From Bryobacterales bacterium (lineage in GTDB: Bacteria > Acidobacteriota > Terriglobia > Bryobacterales > UBA6623), in the NCBI GenBank assembly GCA_028819255.1, contig JAPPMB010000135.1:1-64000 (forward strand): DNA of 64,000 nucleotides, given 5' to 3'. The position numbers and the translations under genes were made by a program. Numbering within the stretch: position 1 is the first letter of the stretch; each line of letters starts with the position of its first letter. A model generated the notes under the pieces. The model saw only the letters and a program-made list of their open reading frames with translations, had not been told where the DNA came from and made no database searches. Of the stretch, positions 48,828-58,119 are shown piece after piece.

Positions 48828-50120
48828 GCCGGAGACGGGAAAGCGCATCCTGACGTAGGCGAGAGCCGCGTCCCGACCGGTGATTTCCCCCTCGATCTGA
48901 CGTTCCTCGACTTCGGTCAGGATCTCCCGGAATACGGGACCGGGCACATACCCCTCCTCGATGAGGTCGCGGCCCGTCAGCAGCCTGGGCAGCGGCTTCT
49001 CGGCCTCGATCTGCCTCAGCCCCTCGGCGGCGAACTCGTAGTTGGCGAGCTTGCCGTGGCTGGAGAGGCAGTCGACGCGGTGCAGCTCGAGGTGCTCGCC
49101 GAAGCCGGGCTGTTCCAGGAACCGGCGCAGCTTTCCGGGCCTCATCTGCCTGACCGCCATGAACCTCATGTGATCCTGAACGAGGGCTACGACCTGCCTG
49201 GTGTCCGCGTTCGAGAAGCGCAGCCTGGAACAGATCCGTCGCGTCAGCTCGACTCCGCGCTCTACGTGGCCGTGGAAGCGGATCCGGTCGGACATCGTGA
49301 ACGTGTCCGGCTTTCCGACGTCATGCAGCAGGACGCCCCAGGCGAGTGTCGCAGGGGGCGATTCCAGCAGGTCCAACATGAGCATCGTGTGGACCCAGAC
49401 GTCGCCCTCGGGATGGAATTCCGGCGGCTGCTCGACACCTTGCAGCGCCTTGACCTCAGGCAGCAGGCGCTCGAGCAGCCCGCTCCTGTCGAGTAGTTCG
49501 AAGCCGCGCCTGGCGCCGCCTTCGGTGAGAATGCGGGTCAGCTCAATCTGTATGCGCTCTGCCGCAACGGACGCGATCGCCGGGGCGCATACGCGGATGG
49601 CCGAGAGAGTGGCGGCCTCGATCTCGAAGTCGAGGCTCGCCGCGAAGCGGACGGCCCGGAGCATCCGGAGCCGGTCCTCGCGGAATCGGACAAGCGGATC
49701 GCCGACGGCCCGGATGAGCCTGCGCCGCAGGTCGCGCTCTCCCCCGACAAAGTCAAGCATGGAGTCCGACACCGGATCGTGCAGGATCGCATTGACCGTG
49801 AAGTCCCGCCGGAGGACATCGACCCTAGGATCCGAGGTGTAGATCACCCTGTCCGGCCTGCGGCCGTCGCTGTAGCCGCAGTCCCGCCGGAAAGTCGCGA
49901 TTTCGACCAGATCCTCTCCGTCCCGCACCGCCGCGATGCCGAACCTCGGGCCGACGACGCGGGCGTCCGGGAAGATCGCGAGCACCTCGTCGGGAAGGGC
50001 GCTGGTGGCCACGTCCCGGTCTTTGACGCTCCGGCCCAGCAGGCCGTCGCGCACGCAGCCCCCGACCCAGAACGCCTGGTGCCCGGCTTCCTGGAGCTTG
50101 CGGATGACGCCCTGCGACAT
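48822..50120 (-). CDS. CCA tRNA nucleotidyltransferase / poly(A) polymerase family, with HD domain
   Basis: AFWVGGCVRDGLLGRSVKDRDVATSALPDEV; RRDFTVNAILHDP; HTMLMLDLLESPPATLAWGVLLHDVGKPDTF. Confidence 0.94.
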   Translation of the reverse strand: MSQGVIRKLQEAGHQAFWVGGCVRDGLLGRSVKDRDVATSALPDEVLAIFPDARVVGPRFGIAAVRDGEDLVEIATFRRDCGYSDGRRPDRVIYTSDPRVDVLRRDFTVNAILHDPVSDSMLDFVGGERDLRRRLIRAVGDPLVRFREDRLRMLRAVRFAASLDFEIEAATLSAIRVCAPAIASVAAERIQIELTRILTEGGARRGFELLDRSGLLERLLPEVKALQGVEQPPEFHPEGDVWVHTMLMLDLLESPPATLAWGVLLHDVGKPDTFTMSDRIRFHGHVERGVELTRRICSRLRFSNADTRQVVALVQDHMRFMAVRQMRPGKLRRFLEQPGFGEHLELHRVDCLSSHGKLANYEFAAEGLRQIEAEKPLPRLLTGRDLIEEGYVPGPVFREILTEVEERQIEGEITGRDAALAYVRMRFPVSGS

Positions 50121-50157
50121 GAAGACCGTCCTCTCGCGCCGAAGGGAGGGGGCCTGG

Positions 50158-51222
50158 CTAGAGCTTCGGGCGGTACCCGGCCCGGGTTCGAATGCGAAGC
50201 CTTCGCTGGTCGGGCGAGGTCAGCTCGACCTGGATGCTCCGCCACCCGCGATTCGGGTTCGGCTGCGGGTAGTACGTCAGGGTGTAGGAGCTTGCCAGCT
50301 CCTCCCGGATCTCGACGAATGCCTCGGACTGCCGCTGCCAGGTCTTGGCGAAGTACGCCTTGCCGCCCGTGCGTTGCGTGATGCGCCGGAAGGCGTTGCT
50401 CGAGATCGGGTCGCGGTTCAGCTCCCTCGTGCTGATGACGTAGATCGGCACGCCCTCGTCCTCGGCGATGGCCCCGACGTCGTCCGGCGAGACCGCGCTG
50501 GCGTTGTCCGGCCCGTTGGAGAACACGATGATCACCTTGCGTCCGGAGACTCTCGCGGCATCGCGCAGAGTCAGCAGCAGGCAGTTGTACAGGGCCGTCT
50601 CGTCGCCGGCCACCGACCGCCGCAGGCCGCGCAGGGCGTCGTCGTGCTCGTCCGACAGCGCGGCGTGCCGCGTCAGGTTGCGACTGAACGAATAGACCGC
50701 GACGGAGTCCGCCTGATCGAGCCCGCGAATGAAGTCGGCGATCGCGTCCTCCGCATACACCAGGCTCCGGTACATGAAGTTGCTGGTGTCGAACAGCACG
50801 AACACGTTCGTCCCGACGATCTGCCCCGCGATGGCGTCCGGCAGGGCAAGCCGGGTGTCCGCTTCCGGGGTGCCCTGGGCCGGACGGAATCCGGTCCTCG
50901 TGATCCTCCGCGGAGCCTCGTTGCCTTCGCCGAACGATGCGATGGACTGCTGGATGCCGTCCTCGGTGATCCGGAAGTGCTCGGGCGTGAGGTCCCGGAT
51001 GTACCGCCCGCGCTGGTCGGTTACCGCGATGTTGAGCATCACGAGATCGACCTCGACCTCGAAGAGGGCGGCCGGCTCGTCCAGTGGGACGGGCACCTGC
51101 TGCCCCGCGGCGGGATTCGCCAGAAGGCACAGCCCCGCGACGGCGGCCGCCACGCGGCCGCTCGCTCCAATGCTCGATGTTCTTCCCCGCTCCACTGCCT
51201 GAGCCTCCATGATCCCCCCCAT
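50158..51222 (-). CDS. VWFA-domain protein (second Acidobacteria-type VWFA paralogue)
   Basis: VDLVMLNIAVTDQRGRYIRDLTPEHFRITEDGIQQSIASF ... VFVLFDTSNFMYRSLVYAEDAIADFIRGL ... SYTLTYYPQPNPNRGWRSIQVEL. Start ATG 51222 or 51210. Confidence 0.86.
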   Translation of the reverse strand: MGGIMEAQAVERGRTSSIGASGRVAAAVAGLCLLANPAAGQQVPVPLDEPAALFEVEVDLVMLNIAVTDQRGRYIRDLTPEHFRITEDGIQQSIASFGEGNEAPRRITRTGFRPAQGTPEADTRLALPDAIAGQIVGTNVFVLFDTSNFMYRSLVYAEDAIADFIRGLDQADSVAVYSFSRNLTRHAALSDEHDDALRGLRRSVAGDETALYNCLLLTLRDAARVSGRKVIIVFSNGPDNASAVSPDDVGAIAEDEGVPIYVISTRELNRDPISSNAFRRITQRTGGKAYFAKTWQRQSEAFVEIREELASSYTLTYYPQPNPNRGWRSIQVELTSPDQRRLRIRTRAGYRPKL

Positions 51223-51251
51223 TATCGCCCTTCGGCCTCGGAATCCGGACC

Positions 51252-54200
51252 TCAGCCGCCGGCTGCGGCTTCGGTCACCTCTCCGGCCACCTCCGTGGCC
51301 TCCCCTGCCCCGAACTGGCTGCGAACCTGGTCGGCGATCATGCGCAGCGAGCGCCACAGCGCAGGCCAGTCGTCGAGGTGTGTGGCAAAGATCCGCTCAA
51401 GAGTCCGCTGCGTCCACTGCGGGACGAGGAGGTTCATCTCGACCGGATCGATGTGCAGTTCGTCCGAGAGCGCAGCCCAGAACAGGTTGTTCGACTCCCA
51501 GCTCTCGGCGAGGATGCGGCTCGAGTAGCCCATGAGTGTCGGGAACAAGGGAACATGGAGCAGCTCGAGCCGATATGAGTGGGCCAGTCGGGGATGCGGC
51601 ATGCCGAAACGGCTCGCGATGCGATCCTCGGAGAACCGCGCGGCGTCCCGCCCCTCAAGCTCCGCGATCGCCGCCAGGTAGGGCTCGCCGATCTCGCCGA
51701 GGCCGCCCTCGCGGAGCCGGTGCGCCAGATCGAACAGCTCGGCCGGCGTGGGGATGTCGAGGCCCTCGGCGACCCGGCCCCGCCGGAACGCCTCCTCCAT
51801 CTTCCACACGCGGGACGGCTCCAGCCGCCGCAGCAGCAGCGTCCTGATCGTTTCGCGCAGCTCCGAGCCGAGCGCGGACTGGGCGATGACCGACTTCGCC
51901 ATGCGCAGGTGCAGGCCCACGTAGTGCAGGTCCGCCGGCTGGACGCCCCACCAGCGCGGCAGCGTGGCGCCCAGCAGCATCTGGGGTGCCAGGTCCTGCC
52001 AGATCAGGGCCTGACGCTCCGTCGGAATCATGAAGTTCTGCTCTGCGGAGGCCAGCTCGTAGGGCAGCGACATGAGCGAGCCGACGAGCCTTCCGCCCCC
52101 GCTGCTGGGCCAGCCCGTGGACTGCATGCGGGTCCGCGCCCAGCTGAACTTGCCCTCGGGCCCAAGGAAGTCGTGGCTCCGGACGAACAGGGGGTTGGCG
52201 CGGATCAGTTCGGCGCCCGGCGGCGAATAGAGCGCGTAGACGATACCCACCAGCGAATCGCGCAGGATGGGGGCGAGCTCGCCGCGGATCGCGAGCAGCC
52301 GGCCCGGATTGCCCTGGGCCCGGTCAACCGCCCGCCGGAGGTTGAGGGTCCGCTGGCGCTGGATGTGGCGTTCCACCCAGTGACCTCGGGCCATCGCGTT
52401 GGATTCCTCGACCGAGAGAAGCGAACGCGGCAGGCGGATGTCCGAAATGCTCTCCGAGAGCCGGTTCGCCATCGCCACGTTGAACGCCTCGCCGCGCGAG
52501 ACCCGCTCAAGATGGTCGGCCAGGTCGAACAGGGTCTTCAGCGGTACGAGCCGCTGGAGAGTCAGCAGCTGGTTGATGCCGCTCAGGATCTCCTGCCGGG
52601 TCTGGCCCTCGCCGGGTCCGGGCTCGCCAACCAGCAGGTCGAGGAGCGCCACCTGCGGTTCCTCGGCGCCTTCGCGGCCGGTCGCTTCCAGCAGGGCAAG
52701 CACGCCGCTGCGGCCTGCCTCGAAGACCGCCTGCTGGTCGGTGACCGCGTTCGAGGCGGACAGCAGGGCCTGCAGGGAGGAGTCCGCCTTGTCATCGGGG
52801 ATTGCGCCGTTGCGGCGCAGGACCTGCCAGATCGCGAGCTGAGCCTGGAGAACGCCGGTCGCGTCCGCCCGCCGCAGTGCGTTGCCGATCCGGTCGAGGC
52901 GCGCCATCGTGTCGAGGTGGGCGGCAACCGTGGTCTCGGAAATGTCCGGCGAGTCGTTGTAGAGGGCGAACTGCTCGCCGTGCACGGGATAGGCGTGGAT
53001 CAGCCGTTCCACCGCCTGCGCGGAAAGCGGCCGGGATCGATGTCGCTCCATGTCGGAGACGGCGAGGAAGATCCGCAGGGGCTCGTTCTCGATGGCCTTG
53101 CGGCAGAGAGCGAACATGGCCTCGATGACGTCGTCGGCCTCCGTCCAGCCCGCTGCGGACTCGGTGAGCCTTCCGTCGTACTTGCCGTGCGGGTGCTTGA
53201 CAAAAAGATCCCTCCAGGGCGCGACGCCGCCGGGGATGCGCGGCCTCCCGTCGGACCCAAAGTCGAGACGGGAGGAGAGCAGCAGCAGATCCGCGCTGGC
53301 GCGGAAGATCGGCCGGGCCGGACCTGGACTGGTCACCTTGCCGCGCACGGCCGCGTAGAAGCGCTCGATGCGCTGCGGGTCGAGGAAGTACGCGCGGGCA
53401 GCCTCGCCCTGAACCCTCGCCAGGGCATCGTAGAACGCCGCCATCCAGCCGTCGTCCAGCTCGATCAGCTGCTGGAAAAACCGCCCTCCCTGATCGGCCG
53501 GCGTGTCTGTGAGCCGTGCCCACGCCCGCTCGGCCCGGGCCCCGCCGGCGACCACGGCGCGACCGTCGCGGACCTCGAACATCGCCCCGAAGAAATCGAG
53601 GACGGGGGCGTAGTCCTTGAGTCTCTCGACAGGAACTGCCTCGCGCAGCGCCTCGGCCGTTGGGCGGTGCAGATTGTGCATCGCGATGTACAGCCTCGCC
53701 AGTCCGGGATCTTCGATGAAGGTGTCGAGAAAGTTGTCCTTGGCCCCTTTCGCCGCCCCGAACCAGTAGTCGCGCCCGAACAGGACCGGCAGGAGCGTCG
53801 GGCCGAACCGATAGTGGAATTCCTCGCCGCGCCGGAAGGCGAGCTCGAGATCGGCCAGCGGAAACGCCGAGTCGATCGCGAGGAACGCCCGGGAGGGATT
53901 GACGGTCTCCAGGACCGCATCCGGCCCGCACTCCCCTCGCAGGCGGTAGCCGATAATCTTGAGGAGCTGGGCCGTCTCGGCCGACTCGCACACCGGAACA
54001 TCGATCGTGTTGTCGTCTCCGGCGAAGACCTCGAGCTCCCTCGCCTGGGTGAGGTACTGCTTGAGCAGCTTGAGGAACTCGGTCGGCTCCAGGGCGCCGC
54101 TCCCCCGCGACGCGTGATAGCCGCCCGTGAAGATCGTGCGCCCGAGCGACGGCAGAGTCTCCTCCACCTCCATGTCGGTCGACAGCGCAGCCATCCGGCG

Positions 54201-54686
54201 GAATGAGTTCAACGTGCCCGGGACGGCCGCGATGTCCGCCTGCGCAGTGGCACGCGGCGGACTGAGAATCGCGTCGGCCAGGTCCCATCCGCCCTCGCCG
54301 GACTCCCGCACGGACTCCAGTGCGGCGCGGGCCACCTCGCTCTCGCCGTGCATCAGAGCGGTCACAGCGAGCCGCCGCAGAAGGCGCGTCCTGTCCGCCT
54401 GACCGGCTCCGGCCGCCTCGGCCGCGGCGGCGTATGCATCGATCGCCTCCGGAGCTCCGTAGCGATCAAGGAACGACGCCCTCGCCACGAGGGCGTCGAT
54501 GTCGTCGGGGGCCGTCTCAACCAGACGGTCCAGCGCCTCGCGGGCAGCTCCGGGATCTCCGGACCGCTCCAGTTCGAGGGAGTGCTCGACCGTTGCGAAG
54601 GCGGCCGGCAGGACCACGGCCGCGGCAACGACCCCCGTGAACACTGCGACAAGGTTTTCTCTCAGTTTCATAGTGCCTTCCCGCAT
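51252..54686 (-). CDS. Large exported protein of unknown function (1144 aa; TPR-like N-terminus)
   Basis: Signal/TM-like MKLRENLVAVFTGVVAAAVVLPAAFA then HSLELERSGDPGAAREALDRLVETAPDDIDALVARASFLDRYG (TPR-like). No recognised domain afterwards. Confidence 0.75.
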   Translation of the reverse strand: MREGTMKLRENLVAVFTGVVAAAVVLPAAFATVEHSLELERSGDPGAAREALDRLVETAPDDIDALVARASFLDRYGAPEAIDAYAAAAEAAGAGQADRTRLLRRLAVTALMHGESEVARAALESVRESGEGGWDLADAILSPPRATAQADIAAVPGTLNSFRRMAALSTDMEVEETLPSLGRTIFTGGYHASRGSGALEPTEFLKLLKQYLTQARELEVFAGDDNTIDVPVCESAETAQLLKIIGYRLRGECGPDAVLETVNPSRAFLAIDSAFPLADLELAFRRGEEFHYRFGPTLLPVLFGRDYWFGAAKGAKDNFLDTFIEDPGLARLYIAMHNLHRPTAEALREAVPVERLKDYAPVLDFFGAMFEVRDGRAVVAGGARAERAWARLTDTPADQGGRFFQQLIELDDGWMAAFYDALARVQGEAARAYFLDPQRIERFYAAVRGKVTSPGPARPIFRASADLLLLSSRLDFGSDGRPRIPGGVAPWRDLFVKHPHGKYDGRLTESAAGWTEADDVIEAMFALCRKAIENEPLRIFLAVSDMERHRSRPLSAQAVERLIHAYPVHGEQFALYNDSPDISETTVAAHLDTMARLDRIGNALRRADATGVLQAQLAIWQVLRRNGAIPDDKADSSLQALLSASNAVTDQQAVFEAGRSGVLALLEATGREGAEEPQVALLDLLVGEPGPGEGQTRQEILSGINQLLTLQRLVPLKTLFDLADHLERVSRGEAFNVAMANRLSESISDIRLPRSLLSVEESNAMARGHWVERHIQRQRTLNLRRAVDRAQGNPGRLLAIRGELAPILRDSLVGIVYALYSPPGAELIRANPLFVRSHDFLGPEGKFSWARTRMQSTGWPSSGGGRLVGSLMSLPYELASAEQNFMIPTERQALIWQDLAPQMLLGATLPRWWGVQPADLHYVGLHLRMAKSVIAQSALGSELRETIRTLLLRRLEPSRVWKMEEAFRRGRVAEGLDIPTPAELFDLAHRLREGGLGEIGEPYLAAIAELEGRDAARFSEDRIASRFGMPHPRLAHSYRLELLHVPLFPTLMGYSSRILAESWESNNLFWAALSDELHIDPVEMNLLVPQWTQRTLERIFATHLDDWPALWRSLRMIADQVRSQFGAGEATEVAGEVTEAAAGG

Positions 54687-54731
54687 GGATTGTACATCTA
54701 CGGTCAGGGAAGACGAGCCTCGGGCGGGGCT

Positions 54732-56231
54732 TCAGGGCAACTTCCGCGCCAAGACCTGAAGGAGATGCCAAAGCCGCCGGACATCTTGCTCCGTGGTGCC
54801 GATGTTGCCGATGGCGACCCGAATCGCGAACCGCCCCCCCAGCACGGCGTGTGACAGGAAGAACTCGCCTGTCGCGTTGACATCGTCGAGCAGCCGCTCG
54901 CTGGCCGTGTCGGCCTCGGCTTCGCTCAACCTCGCGGGCCGGAATCTCAGGCAGACCAGCGAGAACGGCGCCGGCGCGAGGAGCTCGAAGTCCGGCTCAG
55001 CGTCGATCCAGCCCGCAAGCAGACCCGCGATCCGGATGTGCTCGCGGATCGTCGCGGCGATCCGGTCCGCGCCCAACGCTCGCAGGACGTACCAGAGCTT
55101 GAGCGCGCGGAAGCGTCTGCCCAGCGGGATCGCATACTCCATGTAGTTGACGACCCTGGGGTGCGCGCGGCTCCGAAGGTACTCCGGAGTGAGCGAGAAG
55201 GCGGCGCGAAAGCACCCGGGGTGGGCCGAATAGAGCACGCTGAGGTCCATGGAGACGAACAGCCACTTGTGCGGGTTGACCACGTAGGAGTCGGCGCGGT
55301 CGCAGCCCGCGAAGAGGTCCCGCTGCTCGGGAAGGATCGACGCAGCACCCCCGTAGGCAGCGTCGACATGCAGCCAGAGCGCGTGCTCGGCCGCAATGTC
55401 CGCGATCTCGTCCACCGGGTCCACGGCGGTGGACGGCGTCGTGCCGACCGTCGCAACCACGGCAATGGGCGCGAGCCCGTTGCTCAGGTCCTCCGCGATG
55501 GCCGCCCGCAGGGCGTCGGGCCGCATTGAAAAGCGGTCGTCGCTGGCAATCTTCCGGCACGCGTCGAGACCGCGGCCCAGGGCGGCGGTCACCTTCTCGA
55601 TGGACGAATGGGCCTGGTCCGAGGCGTAGATCACGATGCGGTTCAGGTCCAGGCTCCCGCCGGCCCCGCGAGCCGCTACCGCGGCCCGCTCGCGTGCCGC
55701 GATGACCGCGTGGAGGCTGGCGGTCGAGGCCGTGTCGTGGATGATCCCGAACCACGATTCCGGCAGGCACAGCAGGCGTGCCAGCCACTGCAGGGTCACC
55801 TGCTCGAGCTCGGCGAGGGCGGGCGACGAGCGCCAGAGCAGGCCCACGTTGTTGAGCGCCGCCGAGAGCGCCTCCGCAAGCACCGCCGGAGTGGACCCCC
55901 CGGCGGCGAAATAGGCCATGAAGCGGGGATGGCTCCAGTGGACGGTGTGCGGGAGGATGTCGCGCTCGAACTCGGCCAGCAAGTCCGGCAGGTCTGTCCC
56001 GACCGCCGGCGGACTGGCCGGCAGCTTGTCGATCAGCTCTCCGGGCTCGACGTCGGGCAGCACGCTGATCCGCTCGCGACGCCCCAGGTAGCCGGCAATC
56101 CAGTCGATCAGCTCGTGCCCGGCGCGGCGGAACTGCTCCCGGTCCAGGTCTCCGGCCTGCGCCGGAAGGGGACGGAGTCGGTCGTCGAATGCCATCGCCT
56201 CTGTCGAATTCGAAAGGGAGATGCGGTCCAA
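54732..56231 (-). CDS. Group II PLP-dependent decarboxylase (aromatic-L-amino-acid decarboxylase-like)
   Basis: HPRFMAYFAAGGSTPAVLAEALSAALNNVGLLWRSSPALAELE; LHVDAAYGGAASILPEQRDLFAGCDRADSYVVNPHKWLFVSMDLSVLY (PLP Lys). Confidence 0.95.
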   Translation of the reverse strand: MDRISLSNSTEAMAFDDRLRPLPAQAGDLDREQFRRAGHELIDWIAGYLGRRERISVLPDVEPGELIDKLPASPPAVGTDLPDLLAEFERDILPHTVHWSHPRFMAYFAAGGSTPAVLAEALSAALNNVGLLWRSSPALAELEQVTLQWLARLLCLPESWFGIIHDTASTASLHAVIAARERAAVAARGAGGSLDLNRIVIYASDQAHSSIEKVTAALGRGLDACRKIASDDRFSMRPDALRAAIAEDLSNGLAPIAVVATVGTTPSTAVDPVDEIADIAAEHALWLHVDAAYGGAASILPEQRDLFAGCDRADSYVVNPHKWLFVSMDLSVLYSAHPGCFRAAFSLTPEYLRSRAHPRVVNYMEYAIPLGRRFRALKLWYVLRALGADRIAATIREHIRIAGLLAGWIDAEPDFELLAPAPFSLVCLRFRPARLSEAEADTASERLLDDVNATGEFFLSHAVLGGRFAIRVAIGNIGTTEQDVRRLWHLLQVLARKLP

Positions 56232-56356
56232 TGCATCTGAAATGTGCCCGGACTCACCAGGCGGGGGCCGATGCGGCCTTGCCGATCGGCCCGTCTGTGC
56301 GGTAATGTATGCTTACCTTAACGGTACGCGACCTCTCACGAAAGGATTCCGCTGTC

Positions 56357-57490
56357 ATGCCAATCAAGATGATTCGCCACTGCGTCCTAGCGACGTTCGC
56401 ATTCGCCCTGCTCGCCACGAGCGCCCTGGCCCAGGTCGGGTCGGTGCGCGGCAAGGTCATCAACGCCGAAGGTCAAGGCGTGCGCGACGCCATGGTCTAC
56501 ATCGAGCGCGTCGGCGTCCGGGGCAACTACAAGGTCAAGACCAACAAGCGCGGGAACTATTTTCACGCCGGCCTCCCGCTCGGACGGTACAACGTCCGGC
56601 TGGAGATCGACGGCAAGCAGGTCTACAACGTCAACGGTTACCAGGTGAAGCTCGGCGAGGAGAAGCCTCTGGACTTCGACCTCGGCGAAATTCTGCGCGA
56701 AGCCCAAGCTGCACAGTCCGGGGCCGGGCCCACCAAGGACCAGCTGGCCGCAATGAGCGAGGCGCAGCGCAAGGAGTACGAGAAGGCGCTCAAGGCCCGG
56801 CAGCAGCAGATCAGCAAGAACAAGAAGCTGAACGAGACCTTCAACCTCGGGATGGAGGCCAAGCGCCTCAAGGACTTCGATGTGGCGGTACGGCACTTCA
56901 AGGAAGCGGCCGAGATCGATGCCGAGCAGGACGTGATCTGGGGCAACATGGCTGAGTCGCTCGCCGGGCTGGTCACGAGCAAGACCGGAGCCGAGAGGGA
57001 CCAGGTCGGAGAAGACGCGATCAATGCGTACCACCAGGCGATCGCGCTCAAGCCCGACCCGGCCTACCACAACAATCTAGGCCTCCTGCTCGTCCGGCTG
57101 CAGAGGATCGAGGAAGGAAAGGCGGAACTGGAGAAGGCCGCCCAGCTGTCTCCCCAGAATGCAGGCACCTACTACTTCAATCTCGGAGCGGTGATGGTCA
57201 ACACCGGGAACACCGACGGGGCGATCAGCGCGTTCACGAAGGCCACCGAGGCCCAGCCCGACTTCGCCAACGCGTACTACCAGCTGGCAACCGTTCTCGT
57301 CGGAACCGCCAAGATGAACGAAGACGGCTCCGTGGTCCCGGCAGCAGGCACCGTCGAGGCATACCAGAAGTACCTGGACCTGGAACCCGGAGGCCCCTAC
57401 GCCGCGAGCGCGCAGGCGATGGTCCAGAGCCTGAGCGGCAAGCTCGAGACCACCTTCGAGCAGCCGAAGAAGAGAAGGAAGAGGAACTAG
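56357..57490 (+). CDS. Exported TPR protein with N-terminal carboxypeptidase-regulatory-like domain
   Basis: Signal peptide; GSVRGKVINAEGQGVRDAMVYIERVG...GNYFHAGLPLGRYNVRLEIDGK; TPR units DVAVRHFKEAAEIDAEQDVIWGNMAESL and later repeats. ORF also open from 56309. Confidence 0.86.
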   Translation: MPIKMIRHCVLATFAFALLATSALAQVGSVRGKVINAEGQGVRDAMVYIERVGVRGNYKVKTNKRGNYFHAGLPLGRYNVRLEIDGKQVYNVNGYQVKLGEEKPLDFDLGEILREAQAAQSGAGPTKDQLAAMSEAQRKEYEKALKARQQQISKNKKLNETFNLGMEAKRLKDFDVAVRHFKEAAEIDAEQDVIWGNMAESLAGLVTSKTGAERDQVGEDAINAYHQAIALKPDPAYHNNLGLLLVRLQRIEEGKAELEKAAQLSPQNAGTYYFNLGAVMVNTGNTDGAISAFTKATEAQPDFANAYYQLATVLVGTAKMNEDGSVVPAAGTVEAYQKYLDLEPGGPYAASAQAMVQSLSGKLETTFEQPKKRRKRN

Positions 57491-57524
57491 CGACGGGCTT
57501 CGCCCCGACACCGAGACTGCATCC

Positions 57525-57557
57525 GCAAGGCGTCCGGCCCCAAGCCGGACGCCTTGC
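57525..57557 (+). terminator. Strong stem-loop, 14-bp perfect stem GCAAGGCGTCCGGC / GCCGGACGCCTTGC, 5-nt loop
   Basis: 35 nt after the TPR gene stop (57490). No downstream T-tract, so factor-independent termination is not certain. Confidence 0.65.
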
Positions 57558-57582
57558 CACATCCGAGGAAACCTGAGACGCC

Positions 57583-57873
57583 GTGCTTCGAAACATCCTC
57601 CTGCTCCTGATTGGCGTCATCGGTCTGGCGATCGTCCGCAACATCGTCAGGGAAGTCGGACGGGTCGTGACCCGCTCGATGGGTTTCAAGGAGGGCGCCA
57701 AACAGCGGCAGGCCAAGGCAGGTGCCACGGCCAGCAGGAGGCTCGTCCAGGATCCGCACACCGGGACGTACGTGGACCCGGACCATGCGGTAAGAGCGAA
57801 GGTTGGGGGCCAGGTCCATCATTTCGAGTCGGAGGCAACCCGCGACGCCTACGTGAAGGCGGCGCGCGCCTGA
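57583..57873 (+). CDS. Small membrane-anchored protein with YHS-like C-terminus
   Basis: GTG start; MLRNILLLLIGVIGLAIVRNIV... RRLVQDPHTGTYVDPDHAVRAKVGGQVHHFESEATRDAYVKA. Confidence 0.75.
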   Translation: MLRNILLLLIGVIGLAIVRNIVREVGRVVTRSMGFKEGAKQRQAKAGATASRRLVQDPHTGTYVDPDHAVRAKVGGQVHHFESEATRDAYVKAARA

Positions 57874-58119
57874 TACCGTCCGGACAGCGGACAAGCCGCG
57901 GGGCGCGACGCTTTTCTTCCTGACACGTCTCCCCCATCGAACCGATGCGTCCCCGGTGCAGGCTCCTCCGGCCGGAGACGCCGCATCTCTCGAGGTCCCG
58001 CCCGGAACGCGGCGGAAGTTGCCGTCGCGCATGCGATGCAGGAGGTCTTCAGCGCCTCCGGGCCACAGTGGACCTCATGCGGGGACCGGTATACTTCGTT
58101 CACTTCGTCCGGTTTCCCC

